Shown in pieces: positions 56,763 to 64,000 of a stretch of DNA of 64,000 nt. The DNA is taken from positions 86,056,107 through 86,120,106 of the forward strand of contig OY720344.1 of NCBI GenBank assembly GCA_963082975.1, read 5' to 3'. Below the pieces are notes generated by a model, which saw only the letters and a program-made list of their open reading frames with translations, searched no databases and was not told where the DNA came from. A program made the translations under genes and the position numbers. The DNA is from Labia minor (taxonomy: Eukaryota; Arthropoda; Insecta; Dermaptera; Spongiphoridae). The first letter of the stretch is position 1. Each line of letters starts with the position of its first letter.

Positions 56763-57350
56763 AAGAAGGATATTCTCAACGGGAAGTGGCTAGAAAGCTG
56801 TGTGTGCATCACACAACCATTGGACGTCTTCAAATCGTTTCCATGAGACGGGTTCACACTCTAGAAGACCATAGCTAGGCCGTACAAGACGGACTACCCC
56901 TAAAGATGACCGATTTCTTTACCTGTCTGCATTGAGGTACAGAACTACAACCAGCGAAAAGCTACGGAAGGCTCAATGAAGCAAATTTCTACAGTATAAT
57001 TACAGTACTTTACCCAGCACTTGTCAGGTTAATCATCTAGTTGTCAGATTAATTTTTGCACGAGAACACTTCAATCGGATAATTGATGATTAAAAGTGAG
57101 TATTGTTTAGAGATAAAACAAGATGGTCGTGCTCGAACCTGGAGAAGGTAATAAGATATGCAGACTGCAAGGAGGCTCTATAATGTTCTGGGGATTAATC
57201 TATTATGAAGCGCATACGGATTTAGTTTCTCCACTTGAGCTATCTGTTAGGAACCTCCAAGATATTCTTCAAAACCATGTGATGCCTTTTGCAAATAATT
57301 ATCTAGCCAAGCAAGAATTCGCAGAATGGATTAGCTTTCAAGGAGTCCAG
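56763..57350 (+). pseudogene. Tc1-like transposase remnant
   Basis: EGYSQREVARKLCVHHTTIG (helix-turn-helix), a G-R-T-R-R-T-T linker, DDRFLYLSALR, then a damaged middle with REHFNRI and VLFRDKTRW where the first catalytic Asp region should be, and finally GGSIMFWGLIYYEAHTDLV and LQDILQNHVMPFAN. Blocks lie in different frames with several stops. No terminal inverted repeats fixed. Confidence 0.8.
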
Positions 57351-57690
57351 AAATAAATTTATGTCTGGACAAGTTTAAGAAAAGCATCAGAGCTACAAGA
57401 AGGCTCTGTGTTACAGTTACTCTGTGATTGAAAGTACGATTTTACCATCTTTCACTTGCTAAGCAATATCCTACTAGCTGCTTTAAATGCACGGGTATCC
57501 GCATGCATTTTAACAACTATCGTGTTTCATAGCAAACAAACTAAAGATAAACAATTGAATAATAATAAATGACTGAATAAATATCCACGATAATTATTTT
57601 TATTTAGTTTAATAACATTTAAAGTGTAATAATTAAATGAAAAATTAATTCATAATTTAATTAAATAATAAATTAATCAAAGTCTATTAA
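57351..57690. other. AT-rich intron sequence
   Basis: Nothing recognised. Confidence 0.5.
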
Positions 57691-57880
57691 TTATAAATTC
57701 ATATTGTAACAACAAGGTTAGTTATTTTTTTCCCCTCGGAATGAGAGGAAACCAGTCGTATAAAATGGGTCGATGACAAGTTTTTTTTATTTTTCTAATA
57801 TCTCGAATATCTTGAATATTTATTACTTATGTGTCTAATATACTAAATAACAAAATATAGTGTATCTATTGAATTTTTAT
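57691..57880. repeat. interspersed repeat, copy 1 (partner at 62531)
   Basis: TTATAAATTCATATTGTAAC then AACAAGGTTAG, a middle of unlike sequence, and AACAAAATATAGTGTATCTA near the right end match 62531-62745 in order and orientation. No coding capacity. Confidence 0.6.
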
Positions 57881-58587
57881 ATATATATAAATATAAATAT
57901 AGGTATATTACATTTTCCATGGAAATATTACATATTTCCTTTAAGTGGCCCATCGATACTAACCTTCCCGTATATATGAAGTAAACAGAAATAGAAAAAA
58001 AATGAAATAGAGAGAGCGAGAGAGAGAATTTAAATTAAATACAATTTCAAATAAAAATATTTATATTTATTCATTTATATATACCGTACTTTAAATTTGA
58101 TAAAAAAAACTTACTTGAAATGATTAATTCTTTTGAAGACATTTCTTAGTAGATCTTTGATGCTTTGGGGTTGCACGATGAAACGTGATAAATATTTTAA
58201 AAGAAAATATCTTGTATATTTTTCGAGGTACTTCTGTCATGTCATATATCACAAAAAATATTAATATTTATTAAATTTAAATTTCATATAGCTAATACAT
58301 TGCCCACAAAAAAGTGGAGCCCATTTGAAAATTTTAATTTTTTTTCCAATCACAACTTTTACATATTATTTATACCAAAATTTACAATATAATAATTTTA
58401 TATAAAAATATAAAATTATAAAAGTTTCAAATTACATTTTAATTTTGAAATTCTTTAAATTAAGAGAAATTCTACGAGTCTATAAATTCAAAAGCAAAAT
58501 TATTACTCTATTTATTTAGTTTGTTTAGGCGGAAGAGACCAAGTTCAATTTATTTGTACCAGTTGGCAGTCTTTTTTGAGTTTTTTA
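57881..58587. other. AT-rich intron sequence
   Basis: GA-rich run near 58009-58026. Nothing recognised. Confidence 0.5.
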
Positions 58588-58770
58588 CTATCTCGCCAGA
58601 GATAGGATTGCGATCATGAAACTTTTCGATGTATAAAACTGCTATATATAAAATTTCAGCTTGATTGAATCGCTCAAAGTACCGGAATTAATTTTTTAAC
58701 ACGTTGACTTTCAATCACGCCCCAACACGTGACGTGGTCCCATCAACAAAGAGCCAAACACGCGCTGGTT
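58588..58770. repeat. short interspersed repeat shared with 52955
   Basis: ATCTCGCCAGAGATAGGATT then GCGATCATGAAAC matches 52955-53002; the GC-richer sequence to 58770 is not shared. Confidence 0.5.
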
Positions 58771-59038
58771 TAATAAATATTATTTATTAATTTTAATTTA
58801 TAATTCAATTAATTCAGTTTCATTTAAATATAATATATGTGTTAATTGATCCAATTCAAATTTGCGAGATAATCGAGTGGAGACACTCCTGATTTTTTTT
58901 TTTAAATAAAATATATAATTTTATTAAGTAACAATAATAGAGGTACGCTCTCCTAGGTGGCACCACTTTTCAGATATAGTTCATCACTAATTAAATAATA
59001 ATTAGTTTTAATTAAATAGTCTTTATTAATTATAATAA
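58771..59038. other. AT-rich intron sequence
   Basis: Nothing recognised. Confidence 0.5.
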
Positions 59039-61409
59039 TCTATATATATAAAAAAAGGTTTTTGTCTGTACATTGCTCAGAATTTAAAATTTTTTGCATA
59101 TCTTCGCGTTTCATGACCTCTAGAATCCAAAAGTGACTTTAGAATTTTTCATGTCTGTCTGTCTGTCTGTCTGTCCGGAAAATTACTATTTTATAGACTC
59201 AGAATTGGCTGAACCGATTTCTATGAAATTAAATCACAATATTCTTATATACCCCTAGAGTAACATAGGCTATAAATTTTATCTATATCTAAACAATAAC
59301 CGCAGAAATTAATTTTTTAAAGTTTATATAATTCTCCGTGTTGTTCATTCAAGAGCATGGCGTGGCCCACTGGCTCTAGCGGAATCATTTTAAACAATGA
59401 ATTATCATAGCGATTCCCAATTAAAGAATTATTATAATATTTCACTTTTTATTTTAAAAATTCTAATATTTAAATATCAATTCAATTAAATCATTTATTC
59501 TAAAAGTTCCCATTTTAATTAATTTAATAAAATATTTAGATCATATTTATATTAACTTAATTTTTATTCATTCTTTCTATATATTTGAATATTTCTTCTT
59601 TTCTATTTGAAAGAGTGAAATGTTAAAAAATCTTGCTAAGAACATTCAATATTTATATACAAAAATTATTCAGAGTCTTGGCAAAGCGTATCACTCACAA
59701 TCAGTGTAAATTGAAATTTATATAAATTAACAAAGTGAAAATTTTTATTTGTTTAAATTTTATTACAATGAATCAAAAAAATTAAATATATAGATCACAT
59801 GATTAATAAAAACAAGAAACTTGAGGGAAATAACTGTTGGACGGAGGTCGGACATGACAGAAACTGTAAGCGAAATCTTCATGTTGCGACTAATAATTTT
59901 CAAATCTTCTAGCCCCACAGAATTAGATAAGTTTCTTTTAAGGGAGGAAATTAACTATGATCTAAAAAAATTAATAAAAAAACAAATAAATCAATTAATT
60001 TAAATTAATACTATTTATGAATGTATATATTGGTAATTTATCTGTAGTTTTATGCCGTTAATTTTTATAAATTGTCTCAAGTCTCTATTTTTGCATTTTC
60101 TCAAGTTTCATTATAATTAAAAATATTCAATAATAATCTAGCAATGAAAATAAAATATCAAAATGTAATGATCAAGAAATATTATACTCTATTTCACTAT
60201 TATAACATAGAATATACTTAAGAACCATAGGCGGAGGAAATATTAGGAGATATCATTGCGGGTTCAGGCCAAATCGATCAACATTAATTAAGATATTTTC
60301 ATTATGACAGATATTAGGAAAAAAACTGCGAATTCAATATTTCTGTTCACTAATTATTTGTAGACTTTAGTAAAACATACACATGACTCAATATAGATCA
60401 GCATAAACTTTTTCCAATTTTGATCTTCAAATTTGTCTTGAAGGTAGTAAAGAAAGAATAAGATGCGGAAATCAATTGTAAAATATTAGGTTACCCAGAC
60501 GACTTAAATATAATAGGAGATTAGGAAATTGCAATTGCAGATAGCGAGGAAAAATTAATGGAGGTTTGATATTAATAGTGATAAGAAAAAATATTTAGTA
60601 ACAAAGAGGAAGAGTATTAACATACAAAATCTTAAGATACAAAATGTAGAATTTGAATATGTAGAAAAATTGAATGTAATCACGAAGGATAATAATATTT
60701 GAGAAGAATTTAAATCGGGGTTGCAATCGGGAAACGCCTGTTATCTTTTCAATAAAGAGGCTTATCTCTTCAAAATTATAATCAAAGGGAATATATAAAA
60801 AAATTATTTTGCCTGTTGCATTATATGGGTGGGAGGCATGGTCTATGACCCTGGGAGATGAGAGTAGATTCAGAGTATTTGAGAATAGGATTCTTCCCTG
60901 CATTTATTGGCCAAAGAAAGATGAGGTCACCGGGGAATGGGGGAGACAGCATAACAAGAAATTGCATGGTCTCTCTGCATCTTCAGAAATAGTTAGGGTT
61001 ATAAAAGGGAAAAAGCTGCGATAGGCAGGGCACGTGGCTAGAATGGGAGAGGAAAAAGATATTGGTGGGGAGACCGATTGGAAAACGTCCGCTTGGAAAA
61101 CCAATGACGCGTAGAAAGGGACGTAAGAGAGATGGGACAAGGGCTCAGGATAGGGACACTTGGAGAAATGTGGTTGTTGCGGCCAAGAACTTTCGAGTAT
61201 CTTTGAGCCACATAGATAGATAGATATAACATATACAATAATAATAATATATATAATTAATTTACTGATTAAATTAAAATAGATTTTGAATAAGAACACA
61301 AAAAGAAATGAATGTTTTATGTAATATAAGGATTGAAACAAAATGGATGAAAACATTACTACTTTCAACCAAATACTATGTACCACTCACAGGTGGAGCC
61401 CCCGTCTAG
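59039..61409 (+). mobile_element. putative longer Helitron with LINE insert
   Basis: A TC start (TCTATATATATAAAAAAAGG, then GTCTGTCTGTCTG) and an end GTCTAG before T at 61410 bracket a unit with a LINE fragment (60230-61225). The spacer after the LINE is the one seen at 53960-54120. The end coincides with the first of the two hairpin+CTAG signals of the other Helitrons, and its hairpin is decayed (GGTGGAGCCCCC). The left boundary is tentative. Confidence 0.45.
60230..61225 (+). pseudogene. LINE RT fragment, RT core to 3' tail
   Basis: CGFRPNRST (RT motif 2a), ADSEEKLMEV, RVFENRILPCIYWPKKDEVT, GEWGRQHNKKLHGLSASSEI and VRVIKGKKLR follow in order. The end is TTGAGCCACATAGATAGATA. It is the longest copy of the LINE whose tail rides in the Helitrons. 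Several frame breaks. Confidence 0.78.
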
Positions 61410-62530
61410 TTAATAATAATTTCTTTAGGGTAAACGTTGGACTCATTGCAACCATTTTGAAAGACACACGCAGGACGATTCAAAGTTGTTAAGAAAAAAA
61501 AAATGTTTTAGTAAAACAATTTTAAATTTCAAAATTTATTTAAAAAAATATTATATTCATTTCAAGCATAAAATATCTAGAATCTGGAGTTAACTTTTAA
61601 CTTCATCACATCAACTTATCTGTCTTGTAGTAAAACTCTTGTTATTTATCTTAGCTTCAGTCTGATTTCCCTTTATACCCTTTACAGTTCCACTGATGGT
61701 TTGGTTTATTTTTTATTCCTAGTTTTAACTCTCTTTACGGTTTCATTATAAATATTTATTTATTTATAAAATCTAAAGGATAAAAACCCTACTCTCTCTC
61801 CACTAAATTCTTAAAATATTTATTTTGTTGAAATTATTATTGTAAGAGACGCAAATGGACATATATTTATCTGAGACACTCTTCTTTTTTAAATTATAAT
61901 GATTAATTCTGATGTTTTAAGGTTTTTTTTAAATTGAAATAATCAAAGTGCTTATATATTTCCGTTTATTTTTAAAATAAATTATTTCTGTGAGAACAAA
62001 AATCTTTAAATAAATATTAATCATTTAATTAATTTGTTATTGCGGCCCAATCGAAAAGTTACAAATTTAAATATTTACCAATTGAAATAAAAGCAGTAAA
62101 TATCTTTTCTCTCATTTAACATAATTGTTTATATTTACTTAATATATAATTATATTTATATTTTAATAATACTAATAATATAATAATATAAAAATTGAAG
62201 GAGAATAGGGAAAGGTTATTCATACGATTATATTAGCTTTATTTCTGAATGGGTGTAGACATTAAGCGCATTCTAATGGTTCATAAGTGTACCCCGTGTT
62301 GCAAAAGGATAGCTATTCTAGTTTTGAGATATTTCAAGTAGGTAGAAAGTAATATTGTGATTGATTTTACATTCTTTCTTCTAATTTTCTATTGTTATTG
62401 AACGAAACGTTTCAGCAAGATATTAATAGTGATTGGATTTAGGTAGACAGTATTTCAAAGATTGATCAATTGTCAGTGATTTGTTAAAGTTACTGAGTCT
62501 GGGGCCCTTACTAAGCGATGTCGTGCTAGT
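61410..62530. other. AT-rich intron sequence
   Basis: Nothing recognised. Confidence 0.55.
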
Positions 62531-62745
62531 AATAATTATAAATTTATATTGTAACGACAAGGTCAGACCCTCAGGGCACGTATGGCCCTTTGGGCATATA
62601 TGTCTCAGGGTTGGGGAGAGAAAGAAAATCACTCGCCTTGATTGGATCGATTTTTTTATTTTTTAAATATCTCATTAATATTGAATATTTATTACGTCTA
62701 TGTCTAGTATAGTGAAAAACAAAATATAGTGTTCCTATTGCATTA
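62531..62745. repeat. interspersed repeat, copy 2 (partner at 57691)
   Basis: Contains TATATTGTAACGACAAGGTC, a GC-richer block (CAGGGCACGTATGGCCCTTT) and AACAAAATATAGTGTTCCTA at the right. The TGTAAC start recalls an LTR end but no closing end was found. Confidence 0.55.
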
Positions 62746-63650
62746 ACAAATATTTATTTATATATATACATATTTTATATCTCCAATTATTCCTCTACTT
62801 AACAATTGGATAAACTTTTACTAATATTAATGATATTTTCAAATGATATTAATGAAGCGAGATCGATTAAGAAAATAATAATAGGTATTTTAGATCTTAT
62901 TTCTTCTATTAAAAACATATTCCATAATTGTTCGAAAAAGTAAATTCAAAATTTAAATATATAATAATATAATATAATAGATTAAATATATTATTGTATG
63001 TATTAAATTTTAAATGTAATAAAAAAAATTATATTATATTAAAGTGCAAGCAAATTTCTTTAGGAATAAATAAAATTGATTTAGAACAACAAAATTCAAT
63101 ACCTAAATGGAAAAGATCCATTATCTTATGACAAGCTCGAAATAATGACACTAAATGTTCGGCCTCTATCATTAATTTCCATTAAACTTTTAATTACTAT
63201 CTTACTTTAAAAATATAAGAAAGGAATGTAAATGATGAAATGGATACATGTCAAAAAAGAAGGTAGACCTCCAAGGATATTTTATTCTGATAACATAATT
63301 TTATGTCTTTTTTTAAATAGAATTTTCCAATTTTAAATAAATTTTTTTTAAAGTTTTTAAAAATTATAAGATTGTTATAAGATGATAATTTTTTTTTTAT
63401 TTATGAACTTCAAAATGATAGTAAGAAAAATAACCACTTTAAATACTAAAAATATTTATAAACATTTAAAATAAATTGTATTAGAGACGGAAGGGTTGTT
63501 GGGGCTAGGAGTGCATTAAATCGAGGTCTGAAAAGAGGGTAAACATAAATTATATATTATTATACTGCAATCAATCTAATGGATGAAATGTCTTATATTA
63601 ATAAATAAATACCAGATTAACTATTTATAAAAAGAAATAAGTAGACTTAC
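62746..63650. other. AT-rich intron sequence
   Basis: Nothing recognised. Confidence 0.55.
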
Positions 63651-63793
63651 CAGGTCCTTAGTCGTGTATATCCTCCCCAATTTTCTGTACACCAGACCAG
63701 ATCATGCCTTAACTCTTCAACACCTTCTGTTCTTCTCACCCAAAGAAGAGGGAGAAATATTACTAAAGCGACAATCCAGAGAATAAGAATTAC
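63651..63793 (-). CDS. GPCR exon: TM4 and extracellular loop 2
   Basis: A TTTTTTAG acceptor and ACCTG/GTAAGT donor bound 143 bp: 47 codons in phase 0 plus two bases (TG) that become Trp with the first base of the TM5 exon. VILILWIVALVIFLPLLWV is TM4. RRTEGVEELRHDLVWCTENW forms extracellular loop 2 with the Cys that normally bonds to TM3. GGYTRLRT leads into TM5. In this receptor class the loop lines the peptide pocket. The next upstream exon lies outside the window. Confidence 0.9.
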
Positions 63794-64000
63794 CTAAAAA
63801 AATCAGTTAGTAATTAATACAAATAATAATATTTTTATAAAGTTGCACCAATTAAATGTAGCTCAAGATTTATAATATTGAGATATGAAATTTCAAGACG
63901 AGATATTAAATTTAATTAATATATAAAAAGGTCATCAAAATTTGAAGAAATATTTAAATTATTTATTTTTTTGATTAGATCCATTTATTCTTGTCTGAAA
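63794..64000. other. intron sequence to window end
   Basis: AT-rich; no further exon seen. Confidence 0.5.

Larger units (their letters stand above)
22068..63793 (-). other. span of a class A (rhodopsin-like) neuropeptide-type GPCR gene, 5' part outside window
   Basis: Four minus-strand exons (63651-63793, 33400-33529, 25309-25449, 22068-22256) splice without loss of frame: phase 2, then 0, then 0. They encode about 200 residues from TM4 to the C-terminus. The introns are 30,121, 7,950 and 3,052 bp and are packed with transposons. TM1-TM3 and the N-terminus must lie to the right of the window. Family marks are the ECL2 Cys (VWCTENW), the TM5 Pro, the TM6 C-W-L-P-Y and the TM7 N-S-A-V-N-P-V-I-Y. 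These suggest a peptide receptor at the plasma membrane signalling through G proteins. I cannot assign the ligand subfamily. Confidence 0.9.

Noticed and set aside
60904-61386. 160-codon minus-strand frame
   Set aside because: Antisense of the LINE tail; similar frames appear opposite the other tail copies.

Overview
This is a strongly AT-rich stretch of an animal genome. Spliced genes with GT/AG introns, a multi-exon neuropeptide-type G-protein-coupled receptor, C2H2 zinc-finger genes and a dense mix of DNA transposons, rolling-circle elements, LINEs and a SINE point to an arthropod. The sequence does not let me name the order.

Region by region: (1) 1-9.9 kb, minus-strand genes among transposon remains. 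A decayed UTP14-like fragment sits at the left edge. Next come a nonautonomous Helentron-like element (HINE) split by a hAT element, a Merlin transposase remnant, and two tandem paralogous zinc-finger genes (4632-5702 and 7615-8837), each with a 46-bp first exon. A second Merlin remnant and a Harbinger-like element lie between the paralogues, and a THAP/P-element-like remnant follows. (2) 9.9-22 kb, repeats: a Helitron carrying the 3' end of a LINE, a near-perfect 377-bp-arm inverted repeat (15393-16392), an isolated GC-rich island (19.2-19.45 kb) and an old HINE copy. (3) 22-64 kb lies inside one host gene on the minus strand. Four coding exons (63651-63793, 33400-33529, 25309-25449, 22068-22256) join in phase and encode TM4 to the C-terminus of a rhodopsin-like receptor. 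The first exons lie beyond the right edge. Its three introns (about 30, 8 and 3 kb) hold nearly all the other elements.

The mobile elements form a nested community. HINEs (subterminal inverted repeat, tetranucleotide microsatellite, 3' hairpin) occur as eight copies or fragments; one hosts a nearly intact 4-kb LINE with 11-bp target duplications and a hAT sits in another. Helitrons with TC...hairpin...CTAG ends occur as three near-complete copies plus terminal pieces; all carry the tail of one LINE and two successive hairpin+CTAG signals at the 3' end. A mariner sits inside a foldback element. LTR-type fossils are a broken Ty3/gypsy piece (22.68-24.69 kb) and a lone LTR with leader (35.5 kb). 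I see no bacterial-type operon, CRISPR array, rRNA or convincing functional tRNA gene.
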